A DNA stretch of 64,000 bases from Entoloma clypeatum (taxonomy: Eukaryota; Basidiomycota; Agaricomycetes; Agaricales; Entolomataceae), in the NCBI GenBank assembly GCA_963565915.1, contig OY751491.1, positions 248,001-312,000 on the forward strand. The letters run 5' to 3'. A program made the position numbers and the translations under genes. Below the pieces are notes generated by a model that was not told the DNA's origin, did not search any database, and was given only the letters and a program-made list of their open reading frames with translations. Below are positions 1-11,114 of the stretch, piece by piece (position 1 is the first letter of the stretch; the number at the start of each line of letters is the position of its first letter).

Positions 1-1599
1 CTGGTGCCGATGTAATTGCCCGTATGAGACCTTCAAAAGCTTGCTGCTCTGTTGGTCCCCAAGTAAATGCTGTACCGCCTGTGAGCGCGGTGAGAGGTTT
101 TGCGATGTTTGAGTATCCTTCAATAAAACGTTGATAGAAGTTAGCAAATCCAAGGAACTTCTGAACTTCCTTTTTTGATGTGGGTGCTTGCCAGTTTCGA
201 ATTGTATCCACCTTCTCAGTTTCCATCTCCACACGTCCCTCACCAACCACATATCCCAATATAAAACATTTTGTTACTTCCCATAAACACTTCTTCTCCT
301 TTAGGAACAGATCATTGTCCGATAGGATCTGTAGGATTTCTTCAGTGTTTCGCGTGAGTTCTTCCTTGGTTTTACCGATAACCACAATGTCATCCATGTA
401 GATCACGCAGATACGTCGGCGGATCTGGTCCCGGAATAGACTAGCCATCATTCGAGAGAATGTTCCCGGGGAGTTGCAAAGACCGAAAAACATGACCAAT
501 GGTTCGAACAATGCTCAACTGGTGAGGAAGGCAGCTTTCCATTCATCGCCCTCCTTAATCCGGATGTTGTTATAGCCCCACATGATGTCCATTTTATTGA
601 AGTAGACCGCATCTTTCAGTACGTCCAAGAGATCGGATATTCGTGGGAGTGGGAACTTGTCTTTGACCGTGAATTTATTGACCATGCAGTAATCTTGTAC
701 CAATCGTTTGGAGCCATCCTTCTTGTTGATGAAGAAGCAAGGGGAGGCATAAGGGGATTTGGACGGGCGGATCTTTCCTGTTGCTAGACCCTCGTCAATG
801 AATGCGTCCAATTCCTCTTGTTCCTTTTGCGTCATAGGATATGTGCTTCCCCCTAGTTCCTTTGGTGCGTCCGGTGTAAGTTCAATACCATGGTCCCATT
901 CCCTCTCCTTTGGGATCTTGTCAAAGTTCTCTTTTTCGAAGAGGTGAGCAAATCGTTCAACATATGAGGGTCATTTGGTTGTGGGAGGTGGTGTGGGAGT
1001 GACAGCTTCCAAAATAGGGTCTCCAGGCTTCCATTTCTGATCCGACTTTTTGGGTGCATCTTTGTCGCGCACCTCAACCATGCGAACCCGGTGTTTGCGA
1101 CCATTAAGGTTAATCCTGAAATCCGAGTGTTTGGTTTGACATGTTGTTGGGCACTGGTTAAATGTTACCGTGCCGGTTGTCCAATTGATTGTGGGGTTGT
1201 GGTGTACCAACCAGTCATGTCCCAAGAGCATGTCCGTTCTCCCAATGTCCAGTACCATTGCTTCCATAGTTTCCTGATGTGCTCCCAAATCCAGTTTGAC
1301 TTCGGCAAGTTGGCTCACTTTCTGTTGTCGATTTGGTGATCCATCCGCATTTAGAATTGCTATGGGTGGTATTCCTCGCATGGGGAGGTTCTGTTCACAT
1401 ACTATTCTGGGATGGATACATGTGCGTTCACATCCGCTGTCAACCTCGGGTCAGATAACCTTTGGTCCTCGTCGTGTTTTGAGCTGAGCTGACAGCCTGA
1501 TTTCTCGTCTTTTCAGAGGATTATCTCCCTTCACAATCTTAGTTGACGCAGCGGCTCGCTTGGCAGGGATGGCATAGGTTCTATTGTCTGCAGTCATAC
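1..1599 (-). pseudogene. pol: Gypsy-1 A pol relic (protease, RT, start of RNase H)
   Basis: Broken pol frame. It contains the aspartic protease motif VDSGCERTC (near 1430-1450) and RT blocks such as FFINKKDGSKRLVQDY and KMDIMWGYNN (515-835). Stops replace arginine codons that are CGA in copies B or C: after TPPPTTK (near 970), before PEVDSG (near 1450), and after AAFLTS (near 512). It would have supplied protease and reverse transcriptase; no part is translatable as a unit. The RNase H, integrase and chromodomain would lie left of the window. Confidence 0.85.
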
Positions 1600-1647
1600 A
1601 AGGCAAGCAAGTCTGTTTAATAGATAAGGGTCGCGACTTAGCGTCGT

Positions 1648-2501
1648 TTAATCGGACCCTTCGGGAAAATCCTTCTCGTCGGCTTCTAAGATTGTGGTTT
1701 CATCATTCTCAGCATCTTCCTTGGACACCTTCCTAACCCTTCCGGAGTTCTTCTTCGGCTTGCGGCAGTTGCACGCGATATGGCCTTCTTGGTCACAGTT
1801 GAAACATTTGCGACCATCTTTCTTCTTTGGAGCGCTACAGTCTTTAGCCAGATGACCGAAGCGTTGACAGTTGTAGCAACGGGCTACTCCTGCTTTGTCA
1901 ATCTCCATGGCCTTGCCCTGACCACCATAAGTGGTACCCGATCCAGTGCGCATGTTGCCGCCACCTCGGATGACCAGTGCATGTCCTTCCATCTGTCGTC
2001 CCTTGTTTCGGATCTCCTTTGCGTAATCGGTGTATGTCTTGCCATCTCAGAGATTCTGTGGTTGATGTTTTTCTCTAGGATGTATTTCCCAGTTTCTTCG
2101 CCAAGGTTTGACAGTTTCAAGAGTTCTTCAAATTCATCCAAGAATTCATCAACGGTGCGTTTCTCTTGTTTCAGGACTTCGAGTCTCGCTTTGGCAGCGA
2201 CCAACTTGTTGGCGATGGAGAATCATGTGGCGATATCATCGGAAAAACCTAGCCAGGTGATGTTCTCGTTGTCAGCGGTAAGAGTGTCTAACTTGTTACT
2301 GGCCCAGTGTCTGCCGGACCCTTCCATCATGCGGGATAGTACTGCAAGAATCTTCTGATCGTCTGTGAGGCTCTTTTGGAACCTGATGTATAGTTTGGTG
2401 GCTTTCCACCACTCGTCAAAGGTGTATCTGTCCTTGAACATCCCAGGATCCTTGATGATCTTGGATGTATCCATTGTTTGTACAGCCAGAACTTCTGCCA
2501 T
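1648..2501 (-). pseudogene. gag: Gypsy-1 A gag relic
   Basis: Starts with MAEVLAVQTMDTSK at 2501 and ends with two CCHC zinc knuckles (CYNCQRFGHLAKDC and CFNCDQEGHIACNC) near 1780-1890. A TGA replaces CGA after GFSDDIAT (near 2222). A small deletion near 2045-2055, where copies B and C encode EQVASDG, shifts the frame. In an intact copy this protein would form the particle and bind the RNA through the knuckles. Confidence 0.85.
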
Positions 2502-2503
2502 GT

Positions 2504-3278
2504 TTAAAGTCTGCGGAGGAGGAGAGGAGTCGGGTTGTTGGGATGAAGATGGGGTTCGGGATACAGGTAAGGATTGAAAATGAGTCCCTGTTCTAGGCGT
2601 CTGTTCAATATCTGACTGTGCGGAGTCAAAAGTAAATTCGTCAGGGGACTCGTCGGCGGAATCGGTGGCAAAACGTTCAGAGTATTTCCTCTGTAAATCT
2701 CTAAGGAATCTCTGTTCCTGCGTGTCTGTTGGTCACGAGAAGGGGTCAAGTCTCTCGTTTCGTGCCCAACGGTTGTACTCAGTCTGTTGTTCTTCAGTGG
2801 TGAAGTGGGCATAGATCTGCTGCTTTGAGTAAGACTGATGATGTGGCTCTGGGACGTGTTGATGTGAGCGTCCTAATCAATCTTCTGATAACAGTTGTCT
2901 GGACACCGATAAACTCTCTGATCTCTGTGATCCGACCTGTCTGAGGTCCTTCTTGAATGCGAAAGCTTTCGAGTTCGTTCTGTCGGGCGTTGTAACGCGT
3001 GATCTGGTGTTGCCAAGCAAGATGGATGCTCTCTGCTATCTCGCCATGGGGGCAATGCTCGTCGTTGTCTAGTTCTTCGTCAAGCACCTGCTGTAGGATG
3101 CGATGGATCTCCGATTCGATGTACTGCTGGATGAGTGTAAAATTGATACTGTCTTGAGGACTTAGCTCCTCCTGTCAGGCTTCTGGCGTGCTGAATGGGT
3201 TACTGGTGAAGTCTTCAAAGAAGCATGACGTCTTGACTCGTCTGGTAGTTGCTCTCTTCGCTCTGAGCGAACCTAACG
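2504..3278 (-). pseudogene. Gypsy-1 A leader frame (ORF0) relic
   Basis: The stretch upstream of gag holds the same ATG-less reading frame seen in copies B and C. A clear block runs from LDEELDNDEH to VIRRLIRTLTS (2794-3087). Amino-acid differences from copy B are few over about 90 residues although the LTR is strongly diverged. A one-base deletion near 2835 relative to B changes the frame and ends it after LCPLHH. Function is unknown; it probably belongs to the N-terminal part of Gag. Confidence 0.5.
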
Positions 3279-3289
3279 AGATTTAGCAA
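3279..3289 (-). other. Gypsy-1 A primer-binding site, self-priming type
   Basis: The element-sense 11-mer TTGCTAAATCT lies 2 nt inside the 5' LTR. It is the exact reverse complement of AGATTTAGCAA inside the same LTR (plus-strand 3365-3375). This matches the Tf1 self-priming layout; see copies B and C. Confidence 0.6.
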
Positions 3290-3291
3290 CT

Positions 3292-3693
3292 TGTTATGCT
3301 TAACAAACCGTTCCAAGGTTCGGGCAGAGTATGCAGGAAAGTGGAAAGGCGAAGAGCAAAGTGATTGCTAAATCTAAGGAATCTACTATAGTACAAGAGG
3401 TTTATATAGGTACTGACTATAGGCGGTAGCGGATGAGTCAGTACTGTGGAAGGCAGTGCACATGAGTAAGGCGACTGCGGAAGGCTATGTACAGTGAGTA
3501 AGCTGACTGCGGAAAGCGAGTCAGCGCGGGAGCGAAGTATACTAAAGGGGATGACGAAGTAATGTAATGAGTCAGACTGGAAATCGAAGGTTGCGAAAGT
3601 AGACATTAGACATAGTAAGCTCGTAAGAGGGTGCCGAGTCGGGCTGATAAGTAAAAGATATGACGTGGTCCTCATACCGTAGAGTTCATAACA
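3292..3693 (-). repeat. 5' LTR of Gypsy-1 A (402 bp)
   Basis: Plus-strand ends are TGTTATGCTTAACA and TTCATAACA, so the LTR has TG..CA ends in element sense. It is recognisably related to the 370-bp LTRs at 5703, 11904, 55512 and 61641, with several indels. Confidence 0.85.
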
Positions 3694-4079
3694 TTGTTCT
3701 GCTGCTTTCCGTCTCATTCGCGAAATCCTGGACAACATGCACTGATATTTCCAGGATGCCTGAACATTGAGCTCTGTGCCTGTTTTGCACCAGCCGTTCT
3801 CATTCGTTTTAGGTTGAATTTGTTAATATATCCCGATTTTGCAGCATAGAATTAGTTTTTGAAATGCACGGGGCCTGACTCATGTTCTTTTGCATTTATC
3901 TTTTGACACTATTGCCACCTATTGCATCCGTCGGTGATACTGATCTATTCGACTATTCCATATTTGGGAGAAACAAGAAGAGGCTAGGGTGCGACTCAGA
4001 ATTGAACCCCACCAGGAAGGAGGCGGGCAGAACGAACAATGTCAGAATGTAAAATTCACGATTGGCTCACATCAATTTT

Positions 4080-4235
4080 TCGAGGTCCAGTAGGTCCGAA
4101 CTCCAGGTCTGGGTCTGGCCCTCCTCGCACCTGAACCTCTGAAGAGGTCCAGGTCCACTGGATATGAGGACCTGCACCCCGGACCTTGGGTCCAGTCCAG
4201 GTCCGAACCGGGGTCCGGAGGTTCGAGGACCGAAC
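4080..4235. repeat. GGTCC/GGACC-rich interspersed block
   Basis: About 150 bp with many copies of GGTCC, GGTCCAG and GGTCCG in both orientations. The pattern looks like a fragment of a dispersed repeat. I cannot assign the family. Confidence 0.4.
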
Positions 4236-4244
4236 CGTGGCCAG

Positions 4245-4680
4245 TGTATCCAATAGTGCCATGCTGTGGCAGTGCATTAGCATTATAGGGAGCTGTAGTG
4301 AGATGTAGTGATGCAGCATGATGTAGTGCTCAACAGTACATGTAGTAGTATTATAATGTATCTCACAAATTCCTTGAAGTCACATAAAAATGTCTCTTGT
4401 AGCATGACCATTGACAAGTTATAATTCAGGGTGAGGAAAACAAAGAGAAACCATGTAATTTTAAGCCCCTGGCATCCCTTGCCCATGTGTCATCAGTCTT
4501 GTTCCAAAGTTTCACCGTGTATCATCCCTCACATCTTGCTAGGTGGCATCTTGCATGTTCCCACTGCCCGCGTGTTGTCCCTCTCATCCCTCTCACCATG
4601 TGTTGTCCCCCGTGTTGTGCCTTCCACTGTTCTTGGGTGTCTCTCATAGTTCTTGTGTTGTGCTAGGGCTCTGCCCACCT
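4245..4680 (+). repeat. Left arm of a long inverted repeat
   Basis: Matches the reverse complement of 12280-12690 over several hundred bases. Shared segments include ATGACCATTGACAA, TTATAATTCAGGGT and CATGTAATTTTAAGCCC. Copy B of Gypsy-1 lies between the two arms, and its target duplication sits at the inner edge of the right arm. Confidence 0.65.
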
Positions 4681-5585
4681 GTCATCCCTTTTGCCATGTG
4701 TTGTCCTCTCGTTATGTGTTGTTCCTCTCTTCCCTCTCACCATGTGTGGTCCCTCATGTTGTGCCTCCGTTCTCATGCCTCCCACCATTCTCATGGCTCC
4801 TGTGTTGTAGTTCACATGTCTCCCGCCGTTATTGCATCTTGCCCCCCTGCCTCCCACCATTTGCATGTCCTCCCACCTGCTGTTCTTGCGCATCTTGTGA
4901 GCAGTCTGATGTGGCATGGATGGCATGGTACTTACCTAATGTGGATGGCCCACATGTCAATGGAGGGAGAAGGGAGAGATGATGGGGGGAGGAGGGAGAA
5001 GTGATGGGGGACAAAATGGGGACTTGTGTGACCTTTGTTCCCACCATGGGTCCATCAGAACTTGCCAACCCCAGCAACAGCCAAAAGTTGAACAATAACC
5101 AAAGTCCACATTTCTTCCCCCATCACCTCTCTCCCCCCACCACTCCCTCTTTCCCCCTCCTCTCCCATCATCTTTCCCTCCTCCTTTGTCAATGCCTTGT
5201 CCCTCTGTTGACACAAGGGCCACACAGGCCCACTATAGGTAAGCAGTGTGTCATGCACATTATAACAGACCACTCATGAAATGCCCAAGAATGAAAGGTG
5301 GGAGGTCATGATGCGAGAACACACTCCTGACACTGGTAAGTTTTTCTGGAGGAAAAATCTATTGTGAAAGAGGAATCCTCTTTTCTTTGGGTGTATCTTT
5401 GAGAAAGATACAAATTATTTCATATAGAAAATTTTAGGAAACATATAATGTGTTTCCAAAGTATTTCTTCTGGTAAAACTTTTCATTTTTCCAAGAGTTT
5501 TTCTCAAAGATAAACTTATTCCATTGTTCAAACAATGGATCTAGTTTTTCCTCAAGAAAAACTGTAGGAGCAGTGGAAAGCGCGC

Positions 5586-5665
5586 GAGACTGGTGCGAGG
5601 CACATGAGACTGGTGCGAGGCACATGAGACTGGTGCGAGGCACGCGAGACTGGTGGGAGGCATGA
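5586..5665 (+). repeat. 20-bp minisatellite, four copies
   Basis: Four head-to-tail copies of a 20-bp unit beginning GAGACTGGTGCGAGGCACAT at 5586, 5606, 5626 and 5646; the last copy is degenerate. Confidence 0.85.
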
Positions 5666-5702
5666 CATGAAGGATGATGCATGGCAAGAGGGATGACAGA
5701 TG

Positions 5703-6072
5703 TGTTATGCGTAACAAACCGTTCCAAGGTTCAGGCAGAGTATGCAGGAAGATGGAAAGGCGAAGAGCAATGTGATTGCTAAATCTAAGGAATGTAGCTA
5801 TGGTACATGAGGTTTATATAGTACTGACTATGAGCGGTAGCGAATGAGTCAGTAACTACGGAAGGCAGTGCGCATGAGTAAGGCGACTGCAGAAGGCTAT
5901 GCACTAATGAGTAAGCTGACTGCGGAATGAGTCAGACAGCTGCGGAAAGCGAGTCAGCGTGGGAGCGAAGTATACTAAAGGAAATAAAGTATAATATGAT
6001 ATGTGTAAGCGGGGGCCGATGAGTAAAAGTGAAAAAGTAAGCGTATACATCCGTAGTCGTTAGTCCGTAACA
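5703..6072 (-). repeat. 3' LTR of Gypsy-1 B (370 bp)
   Basis: Plus-strand ends TGTTATGCGTAACA and TCCGTAACA. Nearly identical to 11904-12273, suggesting recent insertion. Confidence 0.95.
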
Positions 6073-6086
6073 TGTTCCCCTCCTCA
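6073..6086 (-). other. Polypurine tract of Gypsy-1 B
   Basis: Element-sense GAGGAGGGGAACA directly abuts the 3' LTR, the expected plus-strand primer position. Confidence 0.75.
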
Positions 6087-6109
6087 AGGTCTGTGTCCTC
6101 ACAGACTAC

Positions 6110-6478
6110 CTACTCCCATCCATCGTTGCCATTTGGATCGGCCCAGGCAGGGTCAACTCGGTTACCCCAATCCTTTATCAGTTCATTGTTTACCGCCGTG
6201 GCAAACTCTAAACCTCGAACGGCGAGGCGAAGGCGTCGATTCTCGACAGCAAGGGTGTTGGTATAGTTTTTGAGGATGAGCTTCTCCTCAGCGGTGGGGG
6301 CGGTTGGTAAATCGGAGAGGGTATGAAGGCGGATATGCATCTGCCGGTGGAGAATGTCGGCGACGGAGGTTTCGAGCGCATGGATCTGGTCACGCATGGA
6401 GAGCGCTTCGCCGATGAGGGTGGTGATGGTGGGGTTGATATCGGAAGCATCGGTGGAGGCGGTGGTGATGTTGGACAT
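6110..6478 (-). CDS. Gypsy-1 third ORF after pol (122 aa, unknown)
   Basis: Intact ORF from ATG at 6478, in the position where some retroelements carry env. The protein is predicted soluble and helical, with Leu-rich stretches (TLIGEALSMRDQIHALETSV and NTLAVENRRLRLAVRGLEF) that could form a coiled coil. It has no signal peptide or membrane segment, so it does not look like an envelope protein. Copy C encodes the same protein with only two substitutions, and both are uninterrupted although gag and pol carry stops. I do not recognise a family. It might act with Gag or integrase; that is a guess. Confidence 0.7.
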   Translation of the reverse strand: MSNITTASTDASDINPTITTLIGEALSMRDQIHALETSVADILHRQMHIRLHTLSDLPTAPTAEEKLILKNYTNTLAVENRRLRLAVRGLEFATAVNNELIKDWGNRVDPAWADPNGNDGWE

Positions 6479-6595
6479 GGCAGAAATGATGTTTGAAAGG
6501 TATAAGAAGAACGGCGTGTTGGGCGAGAAGAGTTGGAGCGGGGAACTCGATGTGACAGAAGTCGATGTGGAAAATGGTTCTCAAAGTTTGTTCTT

Positions 6596-9500
6596 TTATC
6601 GTGGACGCGATGGATTTTGCCGATGAAAATCTCGGATCAAGTCTTGAGCATTCTGAACATTAGTCCGAGGTTCCCACATGTTCTCTTCTGGGCCATACCC
6701 TTCCCATTGGACAAGGTATTGGATCTTTCCACGGAATTTCTGAGAGTCCAGGATCGTGGAGACATAGTATTCTTCTCGTCCTTCGACGATGATCGGATCA
6801 GGGGCTGGCTTCTTTTTCTGAATGGCATACTTCGGGGTTTCGTATGGCGATAACAGGGTCTCGTTGAACACAGGGTGGATCATCTTCCAGGTTTTGGGAA
6901 GATCAAGACGGTATGCGCTAGCTCCTTTCTTCTCTAGAACTTTGAACAGTCCGTGTCGGAGGGCGTCAAGTTTCTTTGAGGGACGATCAGTCCTGATGTT
7001 AGTCCCTTCCAGCCACACCTTGTCTCCGATGCGGTAATTCCGAGACGGGCTTCGTCGTGTGTCAACTGTCTTCTTCATCTGATCCTGGGCCTGTTTCAGT
7101 GCTGCGTTGGCTTCTTCTCGTGCCTGTTTGAGTTTTTTCAAGAAGTCGTTTGCCGCTGGATTGGTGTCTTCCAACACAAGTTCTCCCTTCCAAGGATGCA
7201 GACCGTAGTTGAGATAGAATGGTGTGTACTTTGTCGCTTGATGTTCTTTGTCATTGTACTGGAATTCTGCGATTGCGATCCATTCCGCCCAATCATCTTG
7301 TAGATGGTTGACAAAGTTTCGTAAGAACACCTCGGTTTCCTGATGCGATCGTTCGGCTTGTCCATCAGTTTGTGGATGGTACGCAGTGGACAGGTTTCTC
7401 TTGATTCCCAACATGCGGCAAAGTATCTCCATGAACTTCGCGGTGAACTGTGGTCCTCTGTCGCTAATGATCTTCTTAGGGATCCCATGAAGCTTCCATA
7501 TCTGGTCCCGATAGATCTTGGCTAATCCTTCAGCCGATAGTTCCACGGTTGTCGGGATGAGATGAAGCATCTTTGAATGTCTGTCCGTGATGACCAGAAT
7601 TGCGTTCTTCCCATCAGATTCTGGTATCGGTCCCACGACGTCAATCCCTATGTCTTCCCATGGTTGACTTGGCACGGCGTTAGGGTGTAGAGGGGCGTGT
7701 CTCCTTTGGCGGCTGATCTTGTTACGTTGACAGGTGTCACAACCTTTCACATACTTCTTTATGTCATGTAGGATGGTGGGCCACCAGTAGGTGCGAGTGA
7801 GGAGTTCATGTGTTCGATATTGTCCTGGATGTCCTGCCACTGGTGCGTCATGCGCTTCAAACATCAGTTCTTGGCGCAATTGTGGGTCTGGTGGAACATA
7901 GACTTGTTCTCCTGCGTAGGTGATGCCATTTTCCTGCTGGTACCAGTGAGGATTCTTCTTCAGACCCTGGGCTACTTCTGTCTCCATGCGATTCGAGGCC
8001 TTGATGCGTGTGATCCATGGGTTTTCGATGGTTGTGATGTTTCCGATTTTGATGGAATCAGATGTTTCACCCCCTTCAAAGAATTGTTCCTCCATGAACA
8101 TCTCCATTTGTATCACATCTTCTGATTCCAATTGTTTCAAAAATAGCCCCTCCTTGAGCATTTGGTCGCTGTCCTGCGGCTCGAGTTCCGTCTCATACCA
8201 GGGTAAACGTGACAGGATGTCTGCTTTCGCGTTTGTCTTCCCAGGTACATGTCGCAATTCGAAGTCATAGTCTTGTAACTTCATCTTCCAGCGCCTCTGT
8301 CGTTGGTTTAGGTCCTGAGGACGCCGGAAATACTCCAGGTTTTTGTGATCGGTTAAGATCTCGAAACGTTCCTTGGCTTCAAGTAGATAATGTCGCCAGT
8401 CCTTCAGTGCTTCCATAACTGCCAAGAGTTCCTTGTCATATATCTCGTAATTCTGTTCGGCCGTGGACATGGTCCGCGACAAGAACGCGATAGGATGCCA
8501 TTTGTCGTCTTGTTTCTGTGAAAGTACCGCTCCAATCGCATAACCCGATGCATCGGTTTCGACCCTGAACTGTCCGTCCGGTTTGGGCAATGCCAAGACT
8601 GGTGCCGTCGTGATTGCCCGTATGAGACCTTCAAATGCTTCTTGCGCCGCTGGTCCCCACGTGAATGCTGTATTTCCCATAAGTGTTGTGAGTGGCTTTG
8701 CGATGTTTGAGTATCCTTCAATGAAGCGTCGATAAAAATTGGCAAATCCTAGGAACCTCTGGACTTCCTTTTTTGAAGTGGGTACTCGCCAGTTCCGGAT
8801 TGTGTCCACCTTTTCAGTTTCCATCTCAACACGTCCTTCTCCAACGACATATCCCAATATGGGGCATTTCGTTACTTCCCAAAGACACTTCTTCTCCTTT
8901 AGGAACAGGTCATTGTCTGACAGAATCTGCAAGATCTCTTCGGTGTTCCGGGCGAGTTTTTCCTTGGTTTTACCAATAACCACTATGTCATCCATGTAAA
9001 TCACACAGATGCGCCGACGGATCTGATCCCTGAATAGGCTGGCCATCATCCGAGAGAACGTTCCCGGGGAGTTGCAGAGACCGAAAAACATGACTAATGG
9101 TTCAAACAATCCTCGGCTGGTCAGGAAGGCGGCTTTCCATTCGTCACCCTTCTTGATCCGCACGTTATTGTATCCCCACATGATGTCCATTTTGTTGAAG
9201 TAGACTGCATCCTTCAATACATCCAAGAGGTCGTTGATGCATGGGAGTGGGAATTTGTCCTTAACCGTGAATTTATTGACCATGCGATAATCCTGTACCA
9301 ATCGTTTGGAACCGTCTTTCTTGTTAATGAAGAAGCAGGGTGATGCATAAGGGGATTTGGACAGTCAGATCTTTCCGGTTGCCAGGCCTTCATCGATGAA
9401 TTCGTCCAGTTCTTCTTGCTCCTTTTGGGTCATAGGATACGTGTTTCCTCCTAGCTCCTTTGGTGCATCCGGTGTAAGTTCGATGCCGTGGTCCCATTCT

Positions 9501-10204
9501 CTTTCCTTTGGGATCTTGTCAAAGTTTTCTTTTTCAAAGAGATGGGCAAAACGTTCAACGTATGAGGGTCGTTTGGTTGTGGGAGGTGGTGTGGGAGTAA
9601 CTGCTTCCAATATGGGGTCTCCGGGCTTCCATTTCTGATCCGATTTCTTGGGCGCGTCCTTGTCTCGTACTTCCACCATGCAAACCCGATGTTTGCGACC
9701 ATTAAGGTTAACCCTGAAATCCGAGTGTTTTGTTTGACATGTTGATGGGCACCGGTTGAATGTTACAGCGCCGGTCGTCCAATTGATTGTGGGGTTGTGG
9801 TGCACCAACCAGTCATGTCCCAAAAGCATGTCCATTCTCCCAATGTCCAATACCATTGCTTCCATGGTTTCCTGGTGTGTTCCTAAGTCCAGCTTGACTT
9901 CGGCAAGTTTTTCTGCTTTCTGTTGTCGGTTCGGCGATCCATCCGCATTTAGGATTGATATGGGCTTTATTCCACGTGTGGGAAGGTTCTGTTCGCGTAC
10001 TATTCTGGGATGGATACATGTGCGTTCACATCCGCTATCAACCTCGGGTCGAATGGCCTTTGGTCCTCGTCGTGTTTTGATCTGAGCTTGTAGCTTGATC
10101 TCTCGTCGTTTCGGAGGTTTATCTCCCTTGACAATCTTAGTTGACGCAACGGCTCGCTTTGCAGGGATAACATAAGTTATATTGTCTGTAACTGCACCAG
10201 GCAA
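6596..10204 (-). pseudogene. pol: Gypsy-1 B pol (PR-RT-RNH-IN-chromodomain), one nonsense codon
   Basis: The frame is open except for one TGA between 9301 and 9365, where AAG-ATC-CGA-CCG of copy C has become AAG-ATC-TGA-CTG. Domains in order: protease with VDSGCERTC; RT with VQDYRMVNKF and YMDD (8987-8998); RNase H with VETDASGYAIGA and TDHKNLEYF; integrase with the zinc-binding [19 protein letters not shown] block and catalytic residues in DVVGP, SDRGPQF and DGQAERSHQE; and a chromodomain ending the protein ([15 protein letters not shown]). Apart from the single stop the protein looks complete. The pol frame is offset -1 from gag, so expression would need a frameshift. Confidence 0.9.
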
Positions 10205-10245
10205 GCGAGTTCGTTTAATGGATAAGGGTCGCGATTTAGCGTCAT

Positions 10246-11112
10246 TTAATCAGACCCTTCAGGAAAATCCTTCTCATTGGTCTCTATGGTGATGGTTTCA
10301 TCATCATCGGTATCTCCATCAGACACCTTCCTAATCTTTCCAGAGTTCTTCTTTGGCTTGCGGCAGTTGCGCGCGATATGTCCTTCTTGGTCGCAGTTGA
10401 AACACTTACGACCATCTTTCTTCTTTGGGGCTTTGCAGTCTTTGGCAAGGTGACCAAAGCGCTGACAGTTGTAGCAACGGGCTACTCCTGCTTTGTCGAT
10501 CTCCATGGCTTTGCCTTGACCACCATAAGTGGTGCCTGATCCGGTGCGTGTGTCACCACCCCCTCGGATGACTAATGCATGTCCCTCCATCTGTTGTCCC
10601 TTGTTTCAGATCTCCTTTGCGTAATCAGTGTACGTCTTGCCATCGCTAGCCACTTGTTCAGAAATTCTGCGGTTGACGTTCTTTTCCAGGATGTATTTCC
10701 CAGTTTCTTCGCCAAGGTTTGACAGCTGCAAGAGCTCTTCGAATTCGTCCAAGAATTCGTTGATGGTGCGTTTCTCCTGTTTCAGGACTTCGAGTCTCGC
10801 CTTGGCCGCTGCCGACTTGTTGGCAATAGAGAATCGCGTAGCGATGTCGTCTGAGAACCCTAACCAGGTGATGTTCTCGCCATCGGTGGCAAGGTCGTCT
10901 AACTTGTTGCTGGCCCAGTGTTTACCAGACCCTTCCATCATGTGGGATAACACCGCAAGAATTTTCTGATCGTCGAACAGGCCCTTCTGGAACCTGATGT
11001 ATAATTTGGTGGCTTTCCACCACTCGTCGAAGGTGTGTCTGTCTTTGAACATCCCAGGATCTTTGATGATCTTGGATGTATCCATTGTTTGTACTGTCGG
11101 TGCTTCTGCCAT
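10246..11112 (-). pseudogene. gag: Gypsy-1 B gag, one nonsense codon
   Basis: Starts MAEAPTVQTMDTSK at 11112. The capsid-like region (FDEWWKATKLYIRF, KHWASNKLD, DEFLDEFEELLQLSNLG) is followed by two CCHC knuckles near 10380-10480 and an acidic tail. One TGA near 10604 replaces the CGA of copy C (GAG-ATC-CGA-AAC), a C-to-T change at a CpG. Otherwise open. It would bind and package element RNA. Confidence 0.88.
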
Positions 11113-11114
11113 GT

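Larger units (their letters stand above)
1..3693 (-). mobile_element. Gypsy-1 copy A, partial Ty3/Gypsy chromovirus-type element
   Basis: This is a minus-strand LTR retrotransposon cut by the left window edge. It is collinear with copy B (5703-12273): base 1 here matches about 8599 there. What remains, in element order, is the 5' LTR (3292-3693), primer site, leader frame, gag with zinc knuckles, protease, reverse transcriptase and the start of the RNase H region. All frames are broken by stops and indels. The LTR is 402 bp against 370 bp in copies B and C and clearly diverged, so this is an older copy or a sister subfamily. The 3' end lies outside the window, so no target duplication can be tested. 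Confidence 0.9.
3694..5702. other. Gene-free repeat-rich spacer between Gypsy-1 A and B
   Basis: No convincing gene. It contains a GGTCC-rich block, the left arm of a long inverted repeat, a purine/pyrimidine-rich stretch (about 4960-5190) that can fold back on itself, an AT-rich tract (5330-5560) and a short minisatellite. The open frames of 90-150 codons at 4540-5280 are rich in Ser, Pro, Cys and His, come from repeats and are not treated as genes. Confidence 0.6.

Noticed and set aside
4543..5004. Cys/His-rich open frame of 153 codons
   Set aside because: Lies in repeat sequence shared, inverted, with 12280-12420; no domain and no second supporting frame conservation.
5586..5665. Possible CRISPR-like array
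   Set aside because: Four direct 20-bp repeats without spacers in a eukaryotic sequence; a minisatellite.
6596..9301. Gypsy-1 B pol as a functional 901-aa gene
   Set aside because: It is the 3' part of a longer pol cut by one TGA; the protease and start of RT are in the preceding frame segment.
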